DNA of 64,000 bases from positions 249,527-313,526 of the forward strand of contig AZGY01000018.1 in the NCBI GenBank assembly GCA_001636675.1. The letters are read 5' to 3'. The position numbers and the translations under genes were made by a program. The notes under the pieces are model-generated. The model was not told the origin of the DNA. It ran no database searches and saw only the letters and a list, made by a program, of their open reading frames with translations. This document shows, one piece after another, positions 13,452 to 26,730 of this stretch. How positions within the stretch are numbered: the stretch's first letter is position 1; each line of letters opens with the position of its first letter. Source of the DNA: Moelleriella libera RCEF 2490. Its lineage: Eukaryota; Ascomycota; Sordariomycetes; Hypocreales; Clavicipitaceae.

Positions 13452-16400
13452 ATGGTTTTTGGCCAGACCAAGCCCGTACCGGAAAGTTCCGTTGCAGAGG
13501 AAAACCCGAGGAACTCGCTCACTTCTTCGAGCTCGTGGCTCAGACGGCTCTCTCTTCGTCCCCTGTCTCAGCAAGGAAGCCCCAGATCCAGCCTCCTCGC
13601 GGACTCACCGTCTATAACCTTCTCACATGGCTCAGCTGCCCCGATTCTGGCTTCGTCTGGATCTGTTCCGAAGCCTTTGCCCCCAAACAAGCTGGTGAAG
13701 CGCTCGTCATCGAGGAACCCGTGCAGTCAAGAATCTGCACGGACAAAATCAAGAGGTCATCTGCCCAGTCTCCGTCGGCCTGCCACTAGTCACCAGAGAT
13801 CGGCAACTCTGCAACAACTAAGAGCGGATATTGATGTTGGCGGATCTAGCCCTGATCCAAGGTATTCCTTTGATGAGCCAATCCGTCCAGAAGAGCTCCT
13901 CGGCGCATCGCCGATAGAAGACATAGACGGTTCATCTCATAGCCATCGGGCCACGCGAGGCTTTGGCTGGCTTTCCTTCTTCCACTCCAGGACCGAAACT
14001 CTGGCCCCGAGTCCCAAAGGGAACCTTCGTTTGGGCGCTGGAGGTGATGCGAATTCTTCCCCGAAAGGTTTGAGCTCGAGACGCATCCGCCTCGCTGAGA
14101 GGCTGACCTCGAGGGGGGCAGCTCATTTGATCAAACCAAAGATGATCTCGCACGCTTCTACGGGATCTTCACCGGAGGATGACGCCAGGGCTACTTACGT
14201 GGCGGACGGTGATTCAGATGCGCGCGGCTCTCCTGCTCTGGCCACAGTGGATTGCAATGATGTGCCAAGACGGTCTTTCTCTTCCAGCTTCGCGCATGAT
14301 GCAGCTCATCGGCCCTCAAAAACGTCGGGACGGCTGCGCCGAAGCAACCGGAGTGTTGGCCACGACGACAACAATAGCAGGCGGCGCGTGTCGGCGCCAG
14401 CTGGAGGCCTGCCACCCTCTGTGGACCACGCCAGCGGCCTGACGAGCCTCGTGGCAGCGCCAGGTTACCGGCCGTTGACGCTAAATTCAGCCGCCACAGA
14501 ACCTCGCCTAGCGCCCACGAGGATCTCTTCCTCCCCACTCCCCCCGCTCTCCAGTCATCCAACTATGACTCCCGATTTGTTTACACAATCTGTCGCCGTT
14601 GGTGGCGGGACGGCCCAGAGATTGCGGCGTGCTCAGCTCTCAGCGAGTCCCACGAGTTCGGTCAGCGCCGTCCTCTCCCCCCGCCGAGCCCCTCTCCACG
14701 AAGCTTCCTCAACCCTAGGTAGCCTAGACGGCGATGAGGACGATACCGACTTTAAAAGTGACACCATTTTCGATTCCTTGCGGACAATCGACTCTGGCCG
14801 CGCTAGAGCTGTAGAGACACCATTGGAATCCCTCTATGATGAGTCTCCCACCGGCACCGGCAATAAGAAGAGGTCAAAACGTGTCTCGATTCAAGAGATA
14901 TTGGCTCGCTCACTGGAGGACGACGTTGATTTCATGGAGGAAAGCGAATTCACAACACAGCCTCCTGTGATGCCTCCCACCAGGCAAGAATCTCAGCACG
15001 ACTCTAGCTCTGGCATGAATCCATCGTCGCCTCGTCAGCAGAGTCCAATCACTCGCGACCCCCACCACCTGTCCCTGAGTGACGCCTTTCATGAAGATTG
15101 GACGGGGGATGAAGAGGACGTGCCCTTCAGTGCGCTGTCACCGCCATCAAAAGGCAATTTTCTCAATCCTAGTCGTGCTCATCCGAACGTCCGTCTCGCC
15201 TTGCCGAGGCCAACTCCGTCACCTCAAGCGACACAAGCGCCGCCAAGCGAATCTTTGCAGACCATCCATCTCCGGACCGAACTCCTGGCGCTTGAGGGGC
15301 AGGATCTGGATGGCGAGTTGCTCGTTTCGAGGACGGGCGAGGCCCAGCAGCAGCCAGACCTTAGAGGAGGTCGCCCCGTCGTCCGCAGAGGCCCGACTTC
15401 GACACATGCGCGTAGTCAAAGCGTACCTGTCGTACAAGAGGGGACGGAGCAGTCAAAGCCTACTGGCACCAAGTACGGCACCTGGGGCACGAAGATGGTC
15501 AGCGAAGACTGGGAAGGAGATTTCGAGTTTGGCTCTCGTAACGACGACCAGGAAGGAAAGAGTTCGAGGGAGCTTTTCTCCGTTCCCGAATCGATACAAG
15601 CTTCTCAACCGAGAATCAAGGCACATTCCGTCAAGATACGGGAGCTGTCTCTGCTCGTGGAAGATCTCAAGCGTCTTTGTCAGCACGGCCGCGAATCCGA
15701 CTTGCTGAACAATGAGAGAGGCCCGATCTGGAAAGAGGCAGAAGGCATCATTGCTTTGGCCACGATAGATTATAAAAACGATGTTGACGATGACGACAAA
15801 TCCGGAACATCAATATACCTCGATGCCCGCGAGGCCGCCAGCTCGACAGCTGACGAAGAACGAGGTGAACTGGCGCTTCGAGGACTGGAAGCCATTGCTG
15901 AGCGGAACGATCGGGCCGTGTCAAGAACAGCAGTCATCCGTGAACGACAATCGCCTCGTCGGCGATCTGTCTTCTCGCCAGAAGACGACATCTTTGGCGT
16001 AAATCGGTCTTCGATCGAGGAGAGCACCCCAAAATCGAGCCGCCCAAGCAGGCCACGAACGCCAGAAAGAGCCTCGGATCAAGGCTTGGACAATGTTGTG
16101 GAGGCTTGGAGCGTGAAGGACATATTGCAGCTCAGCACAGCAGCTGCGACACCTATTATTGTGGACGCCCATACCGAGATCTCTCGAAGATGCTACAACA
16201 ACAGAGTTCCCTTCGATTCAAATAACCTCATGGATTTGGTCAAGAGGGCGAGTGAGCTGCGGGACATTTTATCTGACATTATCTGCAGAGCAGACCGGTC
16301 TACCCAAAGCCCCGTCGATACGCCACGCCGCGAGCGACGACTGGACTCTAGCCCGGCTTTCACTCGCGTTTTCGATGATCCGGGATCCAGCCCTCCTCGC

Positions 16401-16487
16401 CGCTCAGCTCTCAGCCGCACAGACAGCGTCGAGGAGCCATCTTCGCTCAACAGCTGCATGTCTGCAAACACCATTCAAGACGAATGA
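13452..16487 (+). CDS. Large Ser/Pro-rich protein with a conserved-looking C-terminal region, function unknown
   Basis: Single-exon reading frame of 1011 residues from the first in-frame ATG (MVFGQTKPVPESS). The frame stays open about 117 bp upstream without an ATG, so an upstream exon is possible. The first ~750 residues are low-complexity Ser/Pro/Arg-rich with many SP and TP sites, as in disordered CDK or MAPK substrates. Near residue 720 is an acidic Trp motif, YGTWGTKMVSEDWEGDFEFG. A helical block follows, with IRELSLLVEDLKRLC and WKEAEGIIALA, then VVEAWSVKDILQLS and a second helical stretch before a short disordered end. I do not recognise the family. Trp/acidic DWEGDFE-type motifs occur in some septation or mitotic-exit scaffolds, but that is only a loose resemblance. 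It converges on the 2018-residue gene across the T tract. Confidence 0.8.
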   Translation: MVFGQTKPVPESSVAEENPRNSLTSSSSWLRRLSLRPLSQQGSPRSSLLADSPSITFSHGSAAPILASSGSVPKPLPPNKLVKRSSSRNPCSQESARTKSRGHLPSLRRPATSHQRSATLQQLRADIDVGGSSPDPRYSFDEPIRPEELLGASPIEDIDGSSHSHRATRGFGWLSFFHSRTETLAPSPKGNLRLGAGGDANSSPKGLSSRRIRLAERLTSRGAAHLIKPKMISHASTGSSPEDDARATYVADGDSDARGSPALATVDCNDVPRRSFSSSFAHDAAHRPSKTSGRLRRSNRSVGHDDNNSRRRVSAPAGGLPPSVDHASGLTSLVAAPGYRPLTLNSAATEPRLAPTRISSSPLPPLSSHPTMTPDLFTQSVAVGGGTAQRLRRAQLSASPTSSVSAVLSPRRAPLHEASSTLGSLDGDEDDTDFKSDTIFDSLRTIDSGRARAVETPLESLYDESPTGTGNKKRSKRVSIQEILARSLEDDVDFMEESEFTTQPPVMPPTRQESQHDSSSGMNPSSPRQQSPITRDPHHLSLSDAFHEDWTGDEEDVPFSALSPPSKGNFLNPSRAHPNVRLALPRPTPSPQATQAPPSESLQTIHLRTELLALEGQDLDGELLVSRTGEAQQQPDLRGGRPVVRRGPTSTHARSQSVPVVQEGTEQSKPTGTKYGTWGTKMVSEDWEGDFEFGSRNDDQEGKSSRELFSVPESIQASQPRIKAHSVKIRELSLLVEDLKRLCQHGRESDLLNNERGPIWKEAEGIIALATIDYKNDVDDDDKSGTSIYLDAREAASSTADEERGELALRGLEAIAERNDRAVSRTAVIRERQSPRRRSVFSPEDDIFGVNRSSIEESTPKSSRPSRPRTPERASDQGLDNVVEAWSVKDILQLSTAAATPIIVDAHTEISRRCYNNRVPFDSNNLMDLVKRASELRDILSDIICRADRSTQSPVDTPRRERRLDSSPAFTRVFDDPGSSPPRRSALSRTDSVEEPSSLNSCMSANTIQDE

Positions 16488-18134
<1,647 letters not shown>

Positions 18135-21100
18135 TCATCGGTCAATGAGGTCCGGGTTGTAATTCACCAAGGTATTGATATAACCCTGTGCTGCAGGGTG
18201 CGCCTCCCCTACGGAAGCATCGAGCATATAGACGTTGAAGACTGGATGATGTCTGGCAGGATCAAATCCACCGGTCTGCGTGTGACGCCTCGCATCCAAG
18301 ATTGACTTTGCTCGGCCATTTTCTACTGTTTCATTTGGCATCTCCGGAAGCAACGGCCTCTCGTTGGTCGAAATCTGAACCTTAGCTTTCTCGGACTCGG
18401 AGATATCCGTCTGCTCTTGTGAACGCGATACTGACTCTGGCAAGTGCATCTGATCAGCGTTGGGAACAGGCCGATGCTTGCTGTGCGAAGTCGCTTGGCT
18501 GGTAAAGAAGCTACCGAGGGAAGACTCGCCAGTGATGCTGGAGAATGAGGATGAAGTCTCGGAAAAGGCTGATTCGCTGTCCGAGTCCGACGATGCCTGG
18601 CCCTGGGGCGTGCCTGGACGAACAGACGACAAGGTCACCCAGTCTTGGGCAAAAGTCTGCTTGACAGGAGCGGTCCAGAGAGTGTCCGAGTGAAGGGAGG
18701 CGAGAGACGGACGAGAAGCTCGGGGCGTTGGTCGGGTTTCCAAGGCGGCAGGAGCTTGACCAGTCCCGCGCTGATCCTGCGCTGGGCCATGCTGCCTTTC
18801 GAAAAGGCCATTAGATTGAGCCATACTAGAATTAGCTGGTGTATAGGACCAGAGATTTGAGGACGACTGTGCGGAGCCAGTAATGTGATGCTGCGAAACG
18901 CGTAGCACTGAGGATTTGGGCATTGACGGCTCTGCAGCGATGGTCACGTCTTGATATTCCTGGCTCCAAGCTTCTGCGTCATTTGCAGCAGGGCTGCCAG
19001 CTGCCGACTGGGCGAAGGCCATGAGGATTTCACCCGTCACAGACGACGGTTCCTCCTCGTCTCCGAATGCACTGTCAGAAACATTGATGACAGTTTCCTC
19101 GACCTTCGGACTTTGAGCATCGGACGTTGTCGTCTCGGGGCTTTGGTTCCAGAGCGACTGGCTTTCGATTCTTGGCAAATCAGCCCTTTTGGCTTTTGTC
19201 ATTGTTTGGTGATGCCCCATGTTGTTGTACCTGATCCAAGCGTTCAGTTCCGGCTGTGGTAGTCCTACGGAAATGGGCTGCCCAGGCCTCGGCGTTGACC
19301 AAAGTGCATTTTCCTCGAGTTGTGTCATCTCCTCATTGACCCTGAAGTTGTCTTGCGCAACCCCCAGTGGCTTCGGACTCTCGGGCAACGTTCCTGAGTG
19401 ATACTCACTCTGGTGTGGCTCTTCGTTCCGGGCCTGAGTATTCACGTAAATATCCTCCTCCTCGAAGGTCGCCGCCTCTTGCGGAGGAATGGTCGGCGAT
19501 GTTGTCTCTCTGCGTGCTGGACTTTGGACGAATTCCTGTTCAACCATCATCCCACGCGTGTGTTGCTCCGTGCCTACCTCCCTAGCGAAAGACGCAGAAG
19601 AAACACTTCCTAGTTGAGGAACCGAAGACGCCGGAGAGATGCCCTCTTGAGCCGGAAACAGACTTTGTCTGGAGGGTACCTTGTCTGACTTCAGCAAGCT
19701 AGCAATTTCCCACAGAGTGGTTTCGTCAAAGGAGTCATCGTCATTATCGTCGACCACCTCTTCGTCAGATCCGTCAGAGATATAACCCATTATCTCCTCG
19801 TCGTCGTAGTAATCGAAGACTGAGGCCGCAGGGTCTGATTGCATTTGTGCTTCCAGCGTGGGATAGGTTGACAACGTCCCCGGAATCATATTCATGTACG
19901 CGCCAGATATTCGTTGACTGGGCAGAGGCATAGGCAACCTGGCTGTATCTGACTTCTCTCCCCAAGGAAACTGGAAAATACCGAGTGTTCCACGCTTGTT
20001 CTCCAGTGGCTCAGGACTCTCAACAATATCTGGAAGGGCCGAGATCCGTCCACCTCTCCGAGGAGGCCTAATCGTACGCGGGCGACTGGCAGGAACCGGT
20101 TGAGCTTTGTTAGGTGCAGATGACCCCAGCGCTGCTTTCCAGAGTCCCAAAGATCGAGAGTCTGACTGAAGTGCCCGACTGGTCTGGTTCAGCGAGAAGG
20201 TGTCCTCGGCCGAAGGAGCCCGCCCTGAAGACCTTCTCGAGATCGGCCTGGAGCCCTGTTCTTCCGTCAAAACTGATCCAAGTGCATCATCGGGTGCCGA
20301 ATTCCACAGAGATTCTTGCTTCACACGCGCACCACCTTCGACCTGACTGCGACGCTGCCATAGGTCGGATTTACGAGATGATTCCGCAGCGCGCTGTTTA
20401 TTACCTGACGCGAAAGTTTCTTCTCCCTCGGACAGCGTCACGACGTTGGGAACCGTGTCTTCAAATTCTTGCGGCGATGAACCGACGTTGCTCATGTCAA
20501 GGTTCGTGGGAAGTCCGGTCGGGCGGCTGATCTGGACTTTGTCAGCTGTGAGGAGGAGAGACGACCGGGGCCGTCCATTATCTGTCTCGCGCGCATTTGT
20601 GTACTCCGGTACGCTACTGTTTTTTGTGCCACCAAGCTCCGAGAGCTGCATGAGTCTTGAAGGTATGGGCGAATTGTGCGTACTGGCAGCTGGGGTATTC
20701 GAGTTGGAAGCGATCGTGGAAAACGAAGCCCTAGAAAGATCGACCTGCATCTTTTGCCGTTGGTTCTCTTGCATTCCCATTTCTGTTTCAATGTCCGCCA
20801 AGAGTGCCATTCGCTGCTTGTCCGTGCCTCCGCCCTCCGTGTCTGGCTGCTCAAACTTTTTCAACTGCTCCTGTATCATATCAAGCGCATACTGAGGAGT
20901 TTCGAGCGGGGGCGCTTGAACAGGCGCAGGAGGTTCCTTAAATCGTCTTGTGGAACGATGCAACTCCAGGGGGGGTGGTCTCGGGAACCGTCTAGACTGG
21001 ACGGCGTTCCGATCGGAGAACGTAGGGCAACTTTCACCGATTCGACGATGCCACGACCCCTTTCGGCCTTGGACGCCACCGTAAATTCTGTTTGGCGGAG

Positions 21101-24100
21101 GGGTGTCGACTGTGTAGGTCGGATAGTCCGTAGAGCGATCCAGCATAACTGTAACGATTTCTTTGCCGTCGTCTTCGTCAGCAAAACTGCTCCTGGCCGA
21201 AACAACATCAGGCATGGGAGGAATAGCGAGGGTCAGAGCAGGCCGAGAACGAGGTCCATCCGCTGATGGCGTGCGCTTTGTTACTGGCCCGTGTGGATTG
21301 TCGGAGGCCAGCATTGGCGAGGATCTTCTCTCGAGCGCATCCTGAGGTGATTGCAGTTGCGTTTGCCCCGGCGACGGAAGATACGGCGGCGTTGGATCTT
21401 CCACGGGGCTGATGGTTGTGGCGATGCTAAATGTCGATACATACTTGGTGGCATCATGCTGTTGGCGCCCTGGAACGGCCGTCATCTGAGTGCTCTGCGG
21501 GGGAAGCATCATTCGTGAATTGGCGCTCGCCTGTGAGCGCGGAGGCGGCGCCGCAAGCTGATTCGGCTCATCGATGGTCCGTAGCCCGCGTGCAAACCCA
21601 ACGCTTGCCAGATTGCCTGTGGAAGCCTGGATGAACGGCGCCGACTGTGCAATTCCATTCTGAGTTGGAGGTAGAGGCCTGGCTTTCTTCAGTATTGAAG
21701 TAGGAAAGGTGGGCAAGGGGGGAACGGGAGGCACCGGCGGCACCTGAGCCGATCCATTCGCCGACGTGAATGACTGATTCTTGGAAGGACCCATGGATGA
21801 AATGGAATTGATTCTCTTGGGTGTTTTGGGAAGCTCGATCGATGCCTCGGCAGAAAGTGACTCAGACGACTTCCGGCGAGGAATCGGCCGAGGACGATTT
21901 ACTACCGAATCGCCGTCTCCGGAGGCTTCCCAGCCAGCCTGACCTGTTCTATTTTTCGGGGTGTGGCTCATTGGGCCGTCGTTGGCATGCTCATTAACGA
22001 ACATGACTGTCTGGGTATTCCTCTCTTCCCCAGCATCGGCATCTTTCGCGGCTTGCGCGCGAGGATTGTTTGGCAGACCTGCAGCTTTCCTCAGCTGAAC
22101 AGGAGTCTTGACTTGCTTTGCCTCCTCACCCTTTGGGGGGGTAGTCGGCCGTTGCCTCGAGGGGCGGATATCATGTTTGACGGAGCCACTACGAGGCAAC
22201 TGCTGCAACGTCTGAGACACCGGGTTCTGTCCCGGTAAACTGCCTTCTTTCGCAGCAGATTTCTGAGCCTGGAATTTCTTTGGTGAAAGTGGTGCCACGG
22301 GAGGAACTAAAACGTCCAGCGCCTTGTTTGACGCGCGCTCGAACTTGCCGCTTGCTGAACTCACATCCGCAATGGAAGCGTCAGTTGGCTTCTCATCTGA
22401 TGCGACATGGGATGGTACCAATGCAGCTAAGGTGGTCGGCGCCGGGGGAGATTGTGCGGTGAAGCTTTCTGGCTGCGCGCTGGGGGAGCCAGGAGGCTGC
22501 ATTGATCCCGCAGTCGACAGAACCTCGCTGATGGAAATAGATGCATGGGAACTGATCTCTGGTGGTGGCCGCATCGGTGAGCGGGGAGGGATCTTCGGCG
22601 GCACGATGGTCTCTGACTCTCTTCGAGGAGAAAGTGCCGTTGAAGCTGTGGTTGGAGAGGTCTGGCCAGCGTCTGCACGCATGAACTGAGAAACGTGTTT
22701 GGGAGACCTCTGGCGAATTCCCGAGGCGCTGGGCACGGGAGTAGGGCTTGTCATTGACGAAGAAACGCCTTGTGATGAGGCTTTTCGAATGGCCTCCAAG
22801 GTATCTTTTGCAGATTGCAGGGATTCAGAGACTGCGACCTGTTTTCGTTCGATGGTCTGGCTGTCCTGGCGCCCGAGAAGAGGCCCTGCCGAGTTCAACG
22901 GTCGAGAGGGGGGGCCAGGGGGCCCTCGCAGCATCGGCGGTCCGGTGATCTTTCGACGCTCTCTGTCCCTTTGGGCGGCGGTATTCAAATCAACCGTTGC
23001 AATACGCTTCAATGGGCTGTCGTCTGCGAGCATATCTTCCTGTATGATTGGATATGATATGACCAGCTTGCCGCCCTTTGTTGCAGGCTTCTTGGAGGAT
23101 TGTGCTTGCGTGTTGTCCCGCCTCTTCGACTTCGTCTCATTTCTTAGCGGTGGGAAAAGCTGACCCTTGACAGGCAAACCCCCCTCAGCAGCCACGGCCT
23201 GGCCTGTACTCGGTCGGTGGATCACGGGCAACGAGCTCGTACCGTCTTGGGACGATTGCATCAGCTCTGGTGCGATAATTCCCAAAGTCGCGGTAGTCCG
23301 AGCGGGCCGCACAGGCGGGTTGGCAGGATACGCTGGGCCGTTGCGTGACACATTTTGGCTTTCGACCTCACGAGCGGTGCGAGGGTTAGGTAGCTCAGTC
23401 TCTGATAAGCCGGGAAAGTGGTTGACAAATTTATCAGATTTTTGAGCAGTGTCTTGGGGCGGCCGGACTAGATCCCTGTAGAAGTAGGCGATGCTCGCTG
23501 AACGTTCTTCGGTCAGTAAAACAGTACCATGCAACGAGGTACGGGAACGGAGCGATGATACCTATCACAAGAAGTACTCCGACAGCAGGGAGGGCAGTTC
23601 TTGTAGCAATACCGAGGTTGTCGATGCCCAAGATCATCGGAACGCTCACCTGCAACATCCCGGTCAGGCCAATTTCACTATATCGTTTCATTGGGCAGTC
23701 ATGGCAACTTACCGGAATCCAAATGCCCGATGCAACCGTGGTCAGAATGAGGGCTTTGGCGCGGACACCATCAGATCCGCTGGACTTCATATCACGATAA
23801 ATGCCCACGTAAGAGGCTCTCGTCAGAAGCATCACCACAATGAAGGCGTCCATGACCAAAACGACGACACCGATGGGCCAGAACAAGGTTGCCGTGACAC
23901 AGACAGGAGCAAATTGTGGACGCTGAACGGCGACCAATATGGCGCCCACGATTGCGCGGACAAAGATTATGGCTTGAGGAAACAAGACGCCGAAGCTGGC
24001 TTTCAGATCGCATTTGATGGCCCAGAACAGGAATTCCTGGAGGGTGATGCGAGCTAGTTCGTCGAAAGCCGACGAAAAGACGACAGCAATCTGACAGCCG

Positions 24101-24371
24101 GACGGGGAGCTCGTGTCGATGAATGTAGCGACAAATCCAATAAGAGCCCATAGTGCCGCAAACAAGAGGAAGCCTGCGAGGACCAGCCTCAGACCGCCCC
24201 GAAAGAATGAAAAGATGCCGCCCCGTAGGTGAAAAATGATGGTGCCCAAGGCGGCACAGACGATCAGTCCACTGTCATGGTCAGCATGTATCTTCACAAA
24301 CAGACATGTTGGACATGGACTGACAAGGAAAAGGTCGCAATGAGCGCCTGGTCTCTGGGTGAGTCGGCCAT
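18135..24371 (-). CDS. Six-span membrane protein with a ~1780-residue Leu-Trp-repeat cytoplasmic-type tail
   Basis: Reconstructed 2018-residue protein, exons 24371-24325, 24271-23713, 23649-23562 and 23497-18135. Introns are 53, 63 and 64 bp, with CTGAC branch sites. Splicing gives a continuous hydrophobic N-terminus with spans at about 9-30, 43-66, 110-130, 136-162, 190-208 and 215-235. The rest is disordered and rich in Pro, Ser, Thr and acidic residues, with PPVPPVPPLP-type proline runs. The C-terminal third holds eight spaced Leu-Trp motifs: LWQRRSQ, LWNSAPD, LWKAALG, LWEIASL, LWSTPRP, LWNQSPE, LWSYTPA and LWTAPVK. One acidic patch (ISDGSDEEVVDDNDDDSFDE) precedes LWEIASL. The protein ends in an ordered-looking segment, HPVFNVYMLDASVGEAHPAA. 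I do not recognise the family. A receptor- or scaffold-like membrane anchor is inference only. Confidence 0.8.
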
Positions 24372-26730
24372 GAGGGCGATTCGCCGGTCCAGCGGACGCC
24401 GCCCAGGCAAGGTAAAAAATCGAATGCAATTCCGCTCAGCCGGCGATCTTTGTCGAAACGAAGAAGATGCAAAGCGTGGTTGGCGATGTACATTGCATGG
24501 CTTCTCGGATCGGAATGGTACATATCATGACATGGCCATCATCACTGTACGCCGTACGCAAGCAAATGCTCAGCCCTGGAATATGGCCAGCAGGTGCCGT
24601 TCCGGTCAGGTTGAAGATTTGGAGGATGCGGAAAGACGACGAAAGGGGGGAAAAAAAGACCAAGCGACAGACGCTTATCGAAAAGCGGACGAAGGCATAG
24701 CATCAATTGTTGTGAGAGCATGGACACACCCCATCTTGCAACAGAGGCCAGCGCGGGCTTGGCCGAGACGGAGGGTGGTGGGCGCAAGAACAATCTGGCA
24801 CGGATGCCTGCCTGCCTTGCTTGGACGACGATTCATATCGGACAGGAAAGAGGCAGTAGGATTTCCGGCCTGCCTCAACGCACCGCACAACGTTGTTTGA
24901 GAGAGAGACTCAGATTGATCCCGGCCGCACGGCAGGCCTCTGATTGGACGGACAGGTGCCAGAACGCAACAAGTGTGTTTGACATGAAACGTCAGACGTA
25001 GGGCCCGAGGAAGTCGCGACACTCAGACGGCCCACCCCAATTGCCCGACTTGATTGCACCCTGTCCCAGGTAGACTCGACCGAGTCGCAAGAGGTGTCGA
25101 CTCAAGTCCGCTTGGGAGCGAGGCGCGCACCCTCATCGATCCGCCCGCCCATTTGTCGCAGCATCCCTCGCATCTCACGGCAGCCACACCCGGACGGGGG
25201 ACGGGAAACAAAGCAAAACGCCGCGTCAACGTCGCTAGAGGGCCAAAGATGGTGTGAAGCGCTGGTCACGACGAATCGTCAACGAGAAAGCCGGTTCTGT
25301 CTGTCGATCCAGACATGGTCACTATTTCCTTTCCCTCTCGTCCCTCTGAACCTGGAGCTGGACAGCGAATCGACGTGGTTGATTCGGGCCATTGTTTCAT
25401 GCTCGATCTAATTCTGGCCGCATCGGAGTTCAATGTGTGATGGTGGCGGTGGCGATCATCCGCCAGTGCACGTCAATTTCACGAACCTTTTGGTTAGTCA
25501 CGAACTGCACCGGAGAAACAAGGACAGCTGATTGGGGGGCCGCAAAGGGAAGCAAAAACGAAGACAAGAGGAAAATCGACTGTGCTGTCAAAGCAGTACC
25601 TACATAGTACTCAAACAAGACACCTACACCCCTGCTGCATACTACGCGCGGCAGTTCTCCAGCAGGCATTTGGGACAGTCTGTCATGGGGTCGACGGCTG
25701 ATTCAGCGACTTCCGAGAATGGGTTTATGGGCTGTTGTTGAGCTTGGTTAGAAGCGCAGCCCGACGCCTATCGACTGACAAATTGGACGGCGTATTTCTA
25801 TCAAGCAACGTCGTGAACTGTTCTCAAGCCTGCGCTATATCTGTATTACCCTCCGAGGCTGGTCCGAAGGGAAGAAGCTTCCTGAACCCAGGTTATCAAA
25901 GGCCTCCGGGACGGTTTTCTATTCATGCTGATGCATGCAGCCGCCTTGTTCTGGAAGGTGTTGCTTGCCGCATTGTTGGGTTGTAGCGCTATCACAAGAC
26001 CTGGCGTTGACGGATTGATGATGTTAATGGGCGACGCTGGGCGTTGCGTTGAGTTTGTTCAAGGCTGCTAGTCCCGATCTCGATATTGCACCTAGCAATA
26101 AATAGAGGGATGGATATCCGGCAAGTACCTTTGACGGCAAGCAGGCACCTTGCCAACTTGGTGGATGCCAATTCTCACTGAAGGATAAAGTGCTTGCATT
26201 TGCCAGAAATGCCCCCCCCCCCTCCTTGGCCCCCTTTGCCCCTCAATGTTTTGATTCCGTGCTGGAGAAGAGGGACGGGACCCACCACCCCCCCTACCGC
26301 CCCGGTCTTTCCGCACAGCGCGCCCTGAGCTTGTGGCACGTGATGGGCCCACAGACTACATACAGATGCCACACAAGTTCGTAGCTGTAAGTAGTAGTAT
26401 GTACCTAGATCGTAAATCCTCACTTTTAGCCATCACGAGAAAACCACCACATTACAACGTGTGGTGTCACAGCTTTGCATGCACGACCTGTCTGATACAA
26501 TAGGTCGTAGGGTCTATCTCCGTAATCCACTTCACACCTGTCGTTGGACATAAAAAGGCTTTGCATCCAGAAAAAAAAAAGCTTCCCTGAATTCTTCTTT
26601 GACTCAACACAGCGCGCAATATGAGCGGCCTTTCATAAATCAGCAGTGCCTTAACCAGACACCCGGAGCGGCAATATTGGGGGTACAAAGCGCGTAAATA
26701 CACACACATACTCGCCGCTTTAATTACGCC
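24372..26730. other. Divergent intergenic region between the membrane protein and ADE2
   Basis: About 2.36 kb between two divergently transcribed genes, so it must contain both promoters. I found no gene in it. It holds short homopolymers (C11 near 26211, A-rich near 26570) and a TGACTCA site annotated separately. Confidence 0.6.
26600..26606 (+). promoter_or_regulatory. TGACTCA site (Gcn4/CPC1 or Bas1-type) upstream of ADE2
   Basis: The heptamer TGACTCA lies 125 bp before the ADE2 start codon. It is the consensus of the bZIP regulator Gcn4/CPC1 and contains the TGACTC core bound by Bas1 at yeast ADE promoters. The match is seen directly; binding in this organism is inference. Confidence 0.5.
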
